DNA of 64,000 bases from Oceanobacillus manasiensis (GTDB lineage: Bacteria; Bacillota; Bacilli; Bacillales; Amphibacillaceae), in contig NZ_CCDL010000001.1 in NCBI RefSeq assembly GCF_000724085.1, positions 1,426,001-1,490,000 on the forward strand, read 5' to 3'. The position numbers and the translations under genes are program-made. Each line of letters begins with the position of its first letter. Positions within the stretch are counted from its first letter, which is position 1. Positions 52,917 to 61,605 of this stretch are shown piece by piece. The notes below the pieces were generated by a model. It was not told the origin of the DNA. It worked only from the letters and a program-made list of their open reading frames with translations, and did not search any database.

Positions 52917-53768
52917 ATGAGAAAATATATAAATATGATGTTCATGTTGGTTCTTATCGTTTTCATTGCTTTTGGTTGTGCAAAGGACGAGGTTACGCCT
53001 GTTAATGGACAGCAACAAGATACTGTAAATGTACTGACGGAAAAGAAAACAGCACTCCAAGAAAAGGCAATCATCGCCGTAGACAGAGAGCAACAAGAAG
53101 CGAAACAGGATTCGGAGCCTGAAGAGGAGAAGAACGAAAAAGCAACAGTTCAAGAAAAATCTGGCCAAGAAACAAATCAACAAGAGGAACAAGCTAACAA
53201 TTCAGCGAGTACAGACTCCCATAAAACGTCGCAAGAAGAAAAACCTACTAGTGAAAACGAAGGAACAGCTTCCGTGAAACAACAGGACCGCCAGAAAAAA
53301 GAACCAACAAACCAGCCTGCGCAAAAGAAACAGACAAAGTCAGAAGCGAAGCCTGATAAAAAGGATGATAAGGAAGACAAGGACGATGAGAAAACACCCC
53401 CAAAGAAAGAGCCTGAACAGCCTTCCTCCTATGTCAACTTTTCGATTGATGCACGTGAAGTAAAAGGGCAAATCGTCCCCCAAACAAAGGTGGAAAGGAA
53501 GGAAGGGGACACAATTCTCGATATTACGCGAAGAATACTAAAGCAAAAAGGTATCCAACTAAGTGTAAGGGGCGCAAATGCCGGTGCATATGTTGAAGGA
53601 ATTGATAATCTGTATGAATTCGATGAAGGGCAAAATAGTGGTTGGATGATTCGGCTTGATGGTGCGTTGATTAAACAAGGTGTTGGTGCAACGCCGGTAG
53701 CGGAGGGACAAACGATTTACTGGTTTTATACAACCAATTACTTAGAGGAAAGCGGGGCGGGAGGATGA
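52917..53768 (+). CDS. DUF4430 lipoprotein of the B12 operon
   Basis: The 283-residue protein has a short hydrophobic signal ending in FIAFGC (C20), a probable lipobox, then a very hydrophilic Lys/Glu/Gln linker (about 25-175) and one C-terminal DUF4430-type domain (about 180-283) with NSGWMIRLDGALIKQGVG and GQTIYWFYTTNY. It is likely tethered to the outer face of the membrane by lipid, with the linker spanning the wall, and may hand the ligand from the surface protein to the ECF S subunit. Its TGA overlaps the next ATG (ATGA). Confidence 0.8.
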   Translation: MRKYINMMFMLVLIVFIAFGCAKDEVTPVNGQQQDTVNVLTEKKTALQEKAIIAVDREQQEAKQDSEPEEEKNEKATVQEKSGQETNQQEEQANNSASTDSHKTSQEEKPTSENEGTASVKQQDRQKKEPTNQPAQKKQTKSEAKPDKKDDKEDKDDEKTPPKKEPEQPSSYVNFSIDAREVKGQIVPQTKVERKEGDTILDITRRILKQKGIQLSVRGANAGAYVEGIDNLYEFDEGQNSGWMIRLDGALIKQGVGATPVAEGQTIYWFYTTNYLEESGAGG

Positions 53769-54655
53769 GCCTAAGAGGGGTACGCTCTTTCCACCCTGCT
53801 GTTATGCTCCTCTACTATGTCGTGATCATCATTGGATTTATGCTTTCACAACATCCCATTTTTTTAATGGTAGGGGTAGGATTCCTTCTCTGCACCCAAT
53901 TTCTTTTTGATAAAGGCAGGCAATTGAAAAGCTGGCTTGGGATGATTCTCACTTTGGCGGCTTTTATTCTTATTTTAACACCAATTTTCAACCGACGAGG
54001 AAATCATATTTTATTTTATTTATTTGAGAATCAAGTCATGCTAGAAGCAGTCATACAGGGAATCATGATCGCATTCACATTAGTAGGGATTCTACTTGCA
54101 TTTATTAGTCTGAATCAAATTATTACCCAGGATCGCTTTTTATACATATTTGCTCGCATTTCTCCGCAATGGGCGCTCTTAAGTATGCTTGCTGTACGTT
54201 TTGTCCCATTGTTAAAAAGACGCTTAATGGAAATAGAAGAGATACAGAAGGTAAGAGGATTTTCAGTCACAAAAGGAAGCTTGAAGGAACGGGTGAAAAA
54301 CGGAATGCTTTTTTTACAGGCACTGCTAACAGGGTCACTCGAACAATCCATACAAACTGCCGATTCTATGTCAGCAAGAGGATACGGCCAACAAAAGCGT
54401 AGCCATTATCAAGCCTTTCCAATGAAAAAGCAGGACGCATACGCATTGCTGTTTATTCTTATCACAGGGTGTTTAATGATTTTTGGTTGGTGGCTTGAAG
54501 ATAGCGTCCTGTCATTGCTACCTGTGCTGGAAACCACAAAGTTAGAGCAACGAGAATGTCTTTTTCTAGCTAATTGGGCCCTGTTACTCGCTTTTCCGGT
54601 ATGGGCTGAAGGAAAGGAAGTAGCGAAATGGAAATATTATCTGCAAAAAATATAA
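53765..54655 (+). CDS. ecfT: ECF transporter transmembrane component EcfT
   Basis: The 296-residue protein has five or six membrane segments and a cytoplasmic coupling region with LLKRRLMEIEEIQKVRGF and ADSMSARGYG, the ARG-type motifs that contact the ATPases. It is translationally coupled to the lipoprotein gene (ATGA) and overlaps the ATPase gene by 28 bases. The dedicated set T-A-A'-S makes this a group I ECF transporter. Confidence 0.88.
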   Translation: MSLRGVRSFHPAVMLLYYVVIIIGFMLSQHPIFLMVGVGFLLCTQFLFDKGRQLKSWLGMILTLAAFILILTPIFNRRGNHILFYLFENQVMLEAVIQGIMIAFTLVGILLAFISLNQIITQDRFLYIFARISPQWALLSMLAVRFVPLLKRRLMEIEEIQKVRGFSVTKGSLKERVKNGMLFLQALLTGSLEQSIQTADSMSARGYGQQKRSHYQAFPMKKQDAYALLFILITGCLMIFGWWLEDSVLSLLPVLETTKLEQRECLFLANWALLLAFPVWAEGKEVAKWKYYLQKI

Positions 54656-56274
54656 GCTTTACTTATCCATTGGAGGAAACACCCGCATTAAGGAATGTGG
54701 ATTTTCACATACATAAAGGAGAGTTCGTGGTAATGTGTGGTGCATCAGGTAGTGGAAAATCAACCCTGCTCCATCTCATAAAACAAGAAATTGCGCCACA
54801 TGGCCAATTGGCAGGGACCATGTTTTATAAAGGGGAACCATTACATAACGAAACACCTCCTCAAGATATTGGCATCGTCTTTCAAGATCCGGAAAATCAG
54901 ATCGTGATGGAAAACGTGATGGAAGAGCTTCTTTTCGGTATGGAAAATAAAGGCTATCGAACGGCTGTGATGCGTAAGAAAGTTGCAGAGATGACGCACT
55001 ACTTTGGATTAAGTCACTTGCTTAATAAAAGAACGAGCGAACTATCTGGTGGGGAAAAACAAATGGTGAATTTAGTGTCCGTTCTTTTACTAGATCCAGA
55101 CTTGCTTTTGCTTGATGAACCTACTGCTCAGTTAGACCCTATTGCAGCTAAAGAGTTTATCCAGACACTGGCACAATTAAACAGAGAGTTTGGCATGACT
55201 ATCTTGATGGTGGAGCATCGCTTAGAGGAACTATTTGCAGTAGCTGATCGTGTCCTTGTATTAGATCAGGGTATGAAAAAGATGGATGAACAGCCACGTG
55301 AAGCGGTAGCCATGCTTCAAGATCATCCTGTTTTGCAGTATTTTTTACCAAGTTCCTCTAGATTGTTTCTGCACTATGAATCAGAGGTGATACCTGAAAA
55401 TATCCCGATTACTGTTAGAGAAGGCAGGGATTGGCTTCGGACTAAACATGTTGACTCACGAGAGATCTCCCAAATAGAAGAACATTCTGCTCCTTATTTA
55501 ACGTTAAATGAAATTGACTTTCAATATAAACGGAACACGTCTCCTATTCTTCATAACCTGTCACTTACAGTCAAGAAGGGAGAGTTACTGGCTATCCTTG
55601 GGGCCAATGGTACGGGGAAATCTACTTTATTAAAAGTTATAGCAGGAATCTTGCGACAGCAGCATGGGAAGATAGTTATCAATGGAGAAAAAACAAAAAA
55701 GCTGGAAAGCGGGGCAGTTAGTTATTTGCCACAAAATCCAGCACTCTATTTTCTTGAGGATACACTGATTGCGGAATACAAACAGATCATAAAAAAACAT
55801 AAGCAGGAAAATGGAGAAGCGCAGATACATAATCTACTAAGTAAATTTGGTCTGACAGCATTAAAAGATCGCCATCCAGCTGATTTAAGTGGTGGTGAGC
55901 TACAAAAGGCTGCCTTACTTGGCACAATTCTTGAGAATCCTGCGATTTTGCTAATCGATGAGCCAACAAAAGGTCTTGATCCTTTTTCCAAAAGAATGTT
56001 TGGTGATTTGCTTGGTGACCTGAGGAACCAAGGGTTAACGATTGTGATGGTGACACATGACGTGGAATTTGCTGCAAACTATGCGACAAGGTGCAGTATG
56101 CTTTTTCAAGGAGATGTGTCCATAACAGAGAGTACAAGCGACTTTTTTAAAGCGAACACGTATTATACCACAGTTATGAACCGAATCAGCAGGAAAACTT
56201 CAGCAACACCTGTCATAACAATGGAGGAGGCAAAAGACAATTGGCACGTTCAAAAAAAGTCCTCCTCATCCTAA
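54628..56274 (+). CDS. ecfA: Fused ECF ATPase (two ABC domains)
   Basis: This 548-residue protein joins both ATPases in one chain. Domain 1 has GASGSGKST (about 38-46), LSGGEKQ and LLLLDEPTAQLD; domain 2 (from about 295) has GANGTGKST, LSGGELQ and ILLIDEPTKGLD. All Walker, Q-loop and switch histidine residues (VEHRLEE, VTHDVEF) look intact, so both sites should hydrolyse ATP. It overlaps ecfT at its start and the S-component gene by 34 bases at its end. Confidence 0.92.
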   Translation: MEILSAKNISFTYPLEETPALRNVDFHIHKGEFVVMCGASGSGKSTLLHLIKQEIAPHGQLAGTMFYKGEPLHNETPPQDIGIVFQDPENQIVMENVMEELLFGMENKGYRTAVMRKKVAEMTHYFGLSHLLNKRTSELSGGEKQMVNLVSVLLLDPDLLLLDEPTAQLDPIAAKEFIQTLAQLNREFGMTILMVEHRLEELFAVADRVLVLDQGMKKMDEQPREAVAMLQDHPVLQYFLPSSSRLFLHYESEVIPENIPITVREGRDWLRTKHVDSREISQIEEHSAPYLTLNEIDFQYKRNTSPILHNLSLTVKKGELLAILGANGTGKSTLLKVIAGILRQQHGKIVINGEKTKKLESGAVSYLPQNPALYFLEDTLIAEYKQIIKKHKQENGEAQIHNLLSKFGLTALKDRHPADLSGGELQKAALLGTILENPAILLIDEPTKGLDPFSKRMFGDLLGDLRNQGLTIVMVTHDVEFAANYATRCSMLFQGDVSITESTSDFFKANTYYTTVMNRISRKTSATPVITMEEAKDNWHVQKKSSSS

Positions 56275-56924
56275 GTTTTACTTTATTGCTTTTACTTTGT
56301 TGCTTTCCTCTTGTTATAAACAAACACTATATGCTCGTTAGTCTGCTTATCATGGGTGTTTCTTTTATACCTTTTATGTATCGTTTCTCGAAACAGAAAC
56401 TAACGAGTAGAGAGCTTGTCATGCTTGCCATTCTAGGATCAATTGCAGCAGTTAGTCGTGTACCCTTTGCTTCATTACCAAGTGTACAACCAACCACATT
56501 TGTAATTATTGCAGCAGCACTTGTGTTAGGTCCACAAAGTGGATTCGTAATTGGCGTGCTGGCCGCGATTGTTTCCAACTTATTTTTAGGTCAAGGTCCT
56601 TGGACTCCTTGGCAAATGTACGCCTGGGGAATGATTGGGTTAATGGCAGGGCTACTGCGCAACACATTGTTTATGAAGCAGATGCTAGGCAGGTGTATCT
56701 ATGGCTTTTTGATAGGATTTTTATTCGGTTGGTTCATGAATCTTTGGTTTGTCGTTAGTATGATCAATCAAATAAGCTGGAAAGAAATTCTTTTATATTA
56801 TAGTGCTAGCTTTTATTTTGACTTAGCGCATGCCATTTCTAATGTTGTTTTTCTGCTATTGTTTAGTAATGCTTGGATAAAAATTATAAAACGGTTCAAA
56901 ACCAAATACGGCCTTTTTGAGTAA
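56241..56924 (+). CDS. ECF transporter S component, probably for cobalamin (CbrT-like)
   Basis: This 227-residue membrane protein has six hydrophobic segments and the S-component-type region SRELVMLAILGSIAAVSRVPFA, with the small-residue motif that docks on EcfT, and QPTTFVIIAAALVLGPQSGFVIG. The start is TTG 56241 preceded by ATGGAGGAGG inside the ATPase gene, so the two are coupled. As the only S component behind a cobalamin riboswitch it should give the transporter its B12 (or precursor) specificity. Confidence 0.82.
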   Translation: MARSKKVLLILSFTLLLLLCCFPLVINKHYMLVSLLIMGVSFIPFMYRFSKQKLTSRELVMLAILGSIAAVSRVPFASLPSVQPTTFVIIAAALVLGPQSGFVIGVLAAIVSNLFLGQGPWTPWQMYAWGMIGLMAGLLRNTLFMKQMLGRCIYGFLIGFLFGWFMNLWFVVSMINQISWKEILLYYSASFYFDLAHAISNVVFLLLFSNAWIKIIKRFKTKYGLFE

Positions 56925-57005
56925 AGTGATGGCGTAACCTATGTATGTTTTTCATCAGTCAGGAAATAACTAAGCGTAATCGAAATTTTTAAAAGGGCTG
57001 ATGAT

Positions 57006-57323
57006 ATGTGGAAGCGAGGCTTAATGCTGGCTGGGATTTTCTTTATTCTTTTAAGTGGAGAAATTACCCATGCAGAAATCGAGGATGGATCAACTAGACC
57101 AGCGGAAGAAAAGGAACATAATTGGCAAGTACAGGATACATATATAGAAAAGGTGGACGGGGGCGATCATAAATTTACCTATTGGAAAAATTTCATGCGT
57201 CACACACGGACCTGCCAGATCATCCATCATATCAAGGTGGTCGTTTATTATTGTGATGTCCATGATGAAACAAAGACCGAAAGCACATTAATTAAAACAG
57301 AGCATAGTGGCAGGCATAAATAA
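57006..57323 (+). CDS. Small secreted protein of unknown function
   Basis: The 105-residue protein has a signal peptide ending near HAEIED (about residue 22) and a soluble domain rich in His, Thr and aromatic residues with two cysteines (TCQIIHHIKVVVYYCDVHD) that may form a disulfide. No family recognised. AAAAGGGCTG lies ahead of the ATG. It follows the S component by 80 bases and might be co-transcribed; a terminator ends it. Confidence 0.6.
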   Translation: MWKRGLMLAGIFFILLSGEITHAEIEDGSTRPAEEKEHNWQVQDTYIEKVDGGDHKFTYWKNFMRHTRTCQIIHHIKVVVYYCDVHDETKTESTLIKTEHSGRHK

Positions 57324-57327
57324 GTAT

Positions 57328-57360
57328 AAGCAAGGGAGGCTACTTTCCTTGCTTTTTCTT
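57328..57360 (+). terminator. Terminator after the small secreted protein
   Basis: AAGCAAGG (57328-57335) pairs with CCTTGCTT (57347-57354), then TTTCTTC. It probably ends the B12 operon if read-through continues from the S gene. Confidence 0.7.
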
Positions 57361-57451
57361 CGTCTTAAATTAAATTGGTAATTTTCTAACAAATACAAAA
57401 TATGGTATACTTAGAATTAATTTTACTGCAACTTAATCAGGGGGTGCTGGT

Positions 57452-57793
57452 ATGTGGGAATCGCTGCCAAGCTGGTTGGTGTGGCCTTATGGTCTATTCA
57501 TTTTATCCACGATTGGAATGGCAATATGGAGTATTAGTAAGAAACGTATGCAAGACTTAGCGTACCCTGCCTTGGCTATGGCCATTATTACACCAATTGC
57601 CACAATATTTTACCTCATCGGGAGGGGAGCGGGAGTAAATGAATTTGAATACATAATGCAAAACGTCGTAAAAGGCGATATCATGGCAATTTTTATATTC
57701 GCTCTATACGGTTACTTGATTTTTTGGTGGGTTGTAACGGCAATCAAGTGGAAAACATCAAGCCCAGTAAACCAAAATAAGGAGGTAGGATAA
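57452..57793 (+). CDS. Hypothetical membrane protein (three helices)
   Basis: The 113-residue protein has hydrophobic segments at about 8-28, 36-58 and 77-98 with a tryptophan-rich end (IFWWVVTAIKW). GGGGGTGCTGG precedes the ATG. It shares one base with the next gene (TAATG). No family recognised. Confidence 0.6.
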   Translation: MWESLPSWLVWPYGLFILSTIGMAIWSISKKRMQDLAYPALAMAIITPIATIFYLIGRGAGVNEFEYIMQNVVKGDIMAIFIFALYGYLIFWWVVTAIKWKTSSPVNQNKEVG

Positions 57794-58011
57794 TGGAGGT
57801 TGCTGCAAATCAAGCAGATCGTATTTGTGTCGTCTTTGTTTTTCAAAAGACAGAACAAATTGAAGAGGTACAGCTTAATTCTGCTCAATTAACTGCATTA
57901 TTACATGCAAAACAGGTATGGGTTGAAGCCTTTAGCTCTAATTTAGTAGTTGAAAATTCGGTTTGGTCTTACGGCAATAACAAAGTTACATTGCAGGTTT
58001 ATTTAAAATAA
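57793..58011 (+). CDS. Hypothetical protein (72 aa)
   Basis: This small soluble protein is coupled to the upstream membrane protein by a TAATG junction, with GGAGG ahead of it. It shows beta-strand-like alternation and no known motif. The tight coupling supports both genes as real and functionally linked. Confidence 0.6.
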   Translation: MEVAANQADRICVVFVFQKTEQIEEVQLNSAQLTALLHAKQVWVEAFSSNLVVENSVWSYGNNKVTLQVYLK

Positions 58012-58037
58012 AAAGATTTGTCATGAGGGGGGACTTT

Positions 58038-58619
58038 ATGCTTTATGATCAACAACATAAAACGATTACGACGCAACGGTTACTGCTACGACTTTTTGAA
58101 AAGTCTGATGCAGAAACGATAGCAGAGCTCTGTAATAATATTAATATTTACCAAAACACACTATACCTTCCTTATCCGTATTCCGTAGAGGATGCTTTGA
58201 CATGGATGGAGCCTCACCGCGAGCGCTTTATCGCAGATAAGTCCTATGAGTTTGCTGTTACGGATAAGGAAAATGGACAGTTATATGGCGCGATCGCACT
58301 CTCGAATAATCGAGCATTCCAGCATGGAGAAATCGCCTATTGGATTGGCGAGCCTTTTTGGGGGAAGGGGTATGCGACAGAGGCAGCGCAAGCAATCGTA
58401 CAGTTTGCGTTTGAGGAAAAAAAGCTACATAAAGTGTTTGCGCGTTACTTCGGTACAAATCCTGCATCTGGAAGGGTTTTGCAAAAAATAGGGATGAAAG
58501 AGGAAGGGATCCTTAAAGAACACGTGAGAAAAGGAAATCGTTACGAAGACCTTATTCATTATGGCATGTTGAACGAAGGCGCACATAGCCCGCTTTCTGC
58601 AACAGAAAGTGAAGGATAA
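58038..58619 (+). CDS. GNAT acetyltransferase (RimJ/RimL type)
   Basis: The 193-residue protein has the N-terminal TQRLLLRLFEKSDAE of the RimJ/RimL group, the strand AYWIGEPFWGKGYATEAAQAIV with the acetyl-CoA loop (GKGYATEA) and NPASGRVLQKIGMKEEGILKEH near the end. Substrates are typically protein N-termini or small amines. GAGGGGGG favours ATG 58038 over 58023. A second GNAT gene follows after one base. Confidence 0.88.
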   Translation: MLYDQQHKTITTQRLLLRLFEKSDAETIAELCNNINIYQNTLYLPYPYSVEDALTWMEPHRERFIADKSYEFAVTDKENGQLYGAIALSNNRAFQHGEIAYWIGEPFWGKGYATEAAQAIVQFAFEEKKLHKVFARYFGTNPASGRVLQKIGMKEEGILKEHVRKGNRYEDLIHYGMLNEGAHSPLSATESEG

Positions 58620-58620
58620 C

Positions 58621-59085
58621 ATGAAGTTTACATTTCATGTTATGACACAACGAGAAGCAGAGCATATCGCATATAACTGGAAGTATGATGGAATATACTC
58701 CTTTTATGATATTACTGCAGATAAAGAGGACCTCGAGTTGTTTTTAGACCCGATCAAAAGGGGGAATTCCGTTTTTTCCGTTAGGTCCGAGGGGGAATTA
58801 GTCGCCTTTTTTTCAGCACAATCTATTAATTATTATATTGTGGATATTGGATTAGGTATGAAACCTAATTTAACTGGAAAAGGAATAGGAAGAGAATTTG
58901 TAAAAGCAGGCTTAGCGTTCGTCAGAGCAAATTATAATCCTAAAAAGATAACTTTATCTGTTGCAGTATTTAACCAAAGAGCTATTAATGTTTACAGAAA
59001 GGTTGGCTTTGAAGAGGCAGGCAGATTTATGCAGGATACAAATGGAAGTACATACGAGTTTTTGAAGATGGTTTATGTATGCTAA
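58621..59085 (+). CDS. GNAT acetyltransferase
   Basis: The 154-residue protein has the acetyl-CoA-binding segment GLGMKPNLTGKGIGREFVKAG (about 78-98) and NQRAINVYRKVGFEEAGRF (about 119-137). It starts one base after the stop of the previous GNAT gene, after GAAGGATAAC. Its stop is at the edge of a partial palindromic repeat. Substrate unknown. Confidence 0.85.
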   Translation: MKFTFHVMTQREAEHIAYNWKYDGIYSFYDITADKEDLELFLDPIKRGNSVFSVRSEGELVAFFSAQSINYYIVDIGLGMKPNLTGKGIGREFVKAGLAFVRANYNPKKITLSVAVFNQRAINVYRKVGFEEAGRFMQDTNGSTYEFLKMVYVC

Positions 59086-59133
59086 ATCAGTGGGGGATGA
59101 AAAAAACCCCCCACTGATTGCAGTTTCACTTTA
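59085..59133 (+). repeat. Half copy of the palindromic repeat (right stem-loop only)
   Basis: AATCAGTGGGGG...CCCCCACTGATT then GCAGTTTCACTTTAT. The left stem-loop is absent. It lies between convergent genes and may act as a terminator-like hairpin. Confidence 0.8.
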
Positions 59134-59137
59134 TAAT

Positions 59138-59863
59138 TTAGTGTTTTATTGGAGGAATAGTTAAGCCTCTTTCATCTTTTAAAGTAATGTGTAACGCATG
59201 ACTATTATTTATTGAAGCAAAGAAAACATCCTTTATATTATGAATTCCTTGATCGGACAATTGCTGGTTAATCCACGCTTCATTAAGACTAAATTCATTT
59301 AGGATCTCCGAGTAAATTGTTCCTTCTACAATAACAGGATAGGATATAGTAGAGGTTGTTTTGACAATGTTCATATCTTCTAAGGTTACTGTGTTTTTTT
59401 GAGGTTTTTTAAGTACGCTTAATGACCCGTTTGATTCAATAATCGCTGTCTCTACTTCATTCATATCAAAAACATTTTTTTCCCTAAGCATTTGAAGTAT
59501 ATTATCAATGGAATAGCGAATACTTTTTAGGTTTTTATTAAGTAATTTTCCATCTTGGATAATAACAGTAGGTTCAAATGTAATGAATCTCCCTATTTTC
59601 CGATTGGATATTTTCCAATTTGCTACAACTCTTTGTAGAACCCCAAGCCCAATTATAGCGACGGCAGTTGGAAGGTGTTTAATACTAGGATCCGCGATAT
59701 CTGCACCAACAACAGCCCCCAATGTGACTATAATTAAAAAATCAAATATAGGCAACTGCCCAATCGCTCGCTTTCCCATAAATATGGTGATGAATAATAA
59801 TAGGGGTAAAATAGTAATGATTCTTCCCAGTACTATGAGCATTTCTTTCAAGAATTCAACCAT
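59138..59863 (-). CDS. DUF421-family membrane protein (YetF-like)
   Basis: This 241-residue protein has three membrane segments in the first 90 residues and the family features GKRAIGQLPIFDFLIIVTLGAVVGADIADP and PTVIIQDGKLL. The C-terminal soluble part is a YetF-type domain. Start may be GTG 59869 or ATG 59863; AAGTGGTGTGG favours the latter. Related B. subtilis proteins are sporulation or membrane proteins of unclear role. Confidence 0.85.
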   Translation of the reverse strand: MVEFLKEMLIVLGRIITILPLLLFITIFMGKRAIGQLPIFDFLIIVTLGAVVGADIADPSIKHLPTAVAIIGLGVLQRVVANWKISNRKIGRFITFEPTVIIQDGKLLNKNLKSIRYSIDNILQMLREKNVFDMNEVETAIIESNGSLSVLKKPQKNTVTLEDMNIVKTTSTISYPVIVEGTIYSEILNEFSLNEAWINQQLSDQGIHNIKDVFFASINNSHALHITLKDERGLTIPPIKH

Positions 59864-59982
59864 TTCCACACCACTTTCTAAACTCGTTTATACAAAAATA
59901 TTCTCAGATGGGAATATTTTAACTAGTTTATAAGTGTGTCCTCAGTTTTAAGTTTTATTCCTAGTTCTGCTATACCTCTTCC

Positions 59983-61458
59983 TTACTGTTCCTCAGCCTT
60001 CAAGATTTCTTCTACTGCCTTTAATTCATCCCCTTGCAGGAGCATATATAACGTGTCTCCAGGCTTTAAGGTAAGATTACCACTCGGAGGAACAGTATCT
60101 CCTTTCCGCAAAATTAAGGTAATATTAACCGTTTCAGGAAGGTTAAGTTCTTTTATCTTCTTGTTTGCTGCATTATTATGCTCTGCAATTTGAAATTCTG
60201 CTACCTCAAGCTCTGTTTTCCCAATGGAAAGAAGGTCCATTGTATAGATTGGATTCGTAGTAGAAGATGACACATGACCTAGCATGGAGGCAACTTTAGG
60301 TATGGTAGTTCCCTGGACAAGCGTTGAGGTCAACACAACAAAGAATACGATATTAAAGTATAAAGCACTGTTGGCTAAATCGGCTAGTAGCGGAAATAAT
60401 GCCAACACAATGGGGACCGCGCCGCGCAGACCAGCCCAAGATAAAAAGAGCTTTTCTTTAAATTTAAACTTCATCCCTGCCACAGAAAGAAAGGTAGCAA
60501 CAGGACGTGCAATAAGCATTAAAGTAAGGGATAAAATTAACCCTTTCACTATAATCTCAAAGCTGAACACGTCTTTTGGTGCGACGAACAATCCGAGTAA
60601 GACGAATAACACAATTTGGGCAATCCAGCTGAACCCCTCGTTAAATCGTAAAATTGGACTTCGTTGTTTTAAACCAGAATTTCCTATTACGAGGGCAGCA
60701 ACGTATACAGCAAGTAATCCACTTGCGTTCAATAATGAACCAACACTGTAGGTCAAATAAGCAAATGATATAGCTAGTAGTGGATACAAACCACTTGAGG
60801 AGAGGTTAATTCGATAAAGAGACTTGCTGGCAATTTTCCCGATTAACAAGCCAATTAACAGGCCACCACCCATTTGTAATAGGAATTGACCAATGAATCC
60901 AAAAAAACTTGTTCCTTCCTGGTTTACAATCGAAATAAATGCCGTAGTTAGAAACACTGCCATTGGATCATTGGCACCAGATTCTCCTTCCAATGTAGCT
61001 TCTAGTCTATTTGTAATATTTCTTCCTGCTAGCATAGCAAAAACCGCTGCAGCATCTGTAGAACCAACAAGAGCCCCCAATAAAATCGCCTCTGGCCAGC
61101 TCAGGTCAAAAAGAAGATAAGCTGCAACACCAACAAGCAAACTCGTTATCAGCACACCAACAGTAGCTAACGAGACTGCGGGTGCAGCGTTAGGTCGTAT
61201 ATTTTTCCACTGTGTCTGAATCCCACCATCGAATAGGATGATTACGAGAGCCATCATCCCAACAAGTTGGGCAACTTCCGGATTATTAAAATTTATAATT
61301 CCTAGTATGTCACTGCCTGCAATCATACCAAGCGCAATAAAGAAAAGCAGTGATGGAGCATTTACTTTCACGGAAAATTGAACTGCCAGAATACTGCAGA
61401 TTAATAGAAGTGAAACAATAAGTATAAATAGATTTGAGTTAAAAATTTCCTGTATCAT
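59983..61458 (-). CDS. K+(Na+)/H+ antiporter, CPA1 family, NhaP2/CvrA-like
   Basis: This 491-residue antiporter has about twelve membrane helices (1-385) with GSTDAAAVFAMLAG and LEGESGANDPMAVFLT (about 134-165), the acidic ion-binding region, and SWAGLRGAVPIVLALFPL. A C-terminal TrkA-C domain (about 405-485) with GDTLYMLLQGDEL may sense ligand. GGAGTGAG precedes the ATG. It is the second CPA1 antiporter in the window and differs in its regulatory domain. K+ export is the usual NhaP2 role. Confidence 0.9.
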   Translation of the reverse strand: MIQEIFNSNLFILIVSLLLICSILAVQFSVKVNAPSLLFFIALGMIAGSDILGIINFNNPEVAQLVGMMALVIILFDGGIQTQWKNIRPNAAPAVSLATVGVLITSLLVGVAAYLLFDLSWPEAILLGALVGSTDAAAVFAMLAGRNITNRLEATLEGESGANDPMAVFLTTAFISIVNQEGTSFFGFIGQFLLQMGGGLLIGLLIGKIASKSLYRINLSSSGLYPLLAISFAYLTYSVGSLLNASGLLAVYVAALVIGNSGLKQRSPILRFNEGFSWIAQIVLFVLLGLFVAPKDVFSFEIIVKGLILSLTLMLIARPVATFLSVAGMKFKFKEKLFLSWAGLRGAVPIVLALFPLLADLANSALYFNIVFFVVLTSTLVQGTTIPKVASMLGHVSSSTTNPIYTMDLLSIGKTELEVAEFQIAEHNNAANKKIKELNLPETVNITLILRKGDTVPPSGNLTLKPGDTLYMLLQGDELKAVEEILKAEEQ

Positions 61459-61530
61459 AGCTCACTCCATATTCTAAGTTCGTTCGTGTAATAACTTATT
61501 TATACCCCATTTCTGTAGGATTGACACTTC

Positions 61531-61567
61531 GGTAAACGTTTGCGATTTTCTGACTAGTTCTTATACA
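61531..61567 (+). promoter_or_regulatory. Probable promoter of the aldo/keto reductase with cre-like site
   Basis: TTGCGA (61540-61545), 16-bp spacer, TATACA (61562-61567). GGTAAACGTTTGCG (61531-61544) matches the CcpA cre consensus at 12 of 14 positions and overlaps the -35. Weak support only. Confidence 0.4.
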
Positions 61568-61605
61568 ATGAAGGTAGAATAATACAATCTTTGAGGAGGA
61601 TATGC

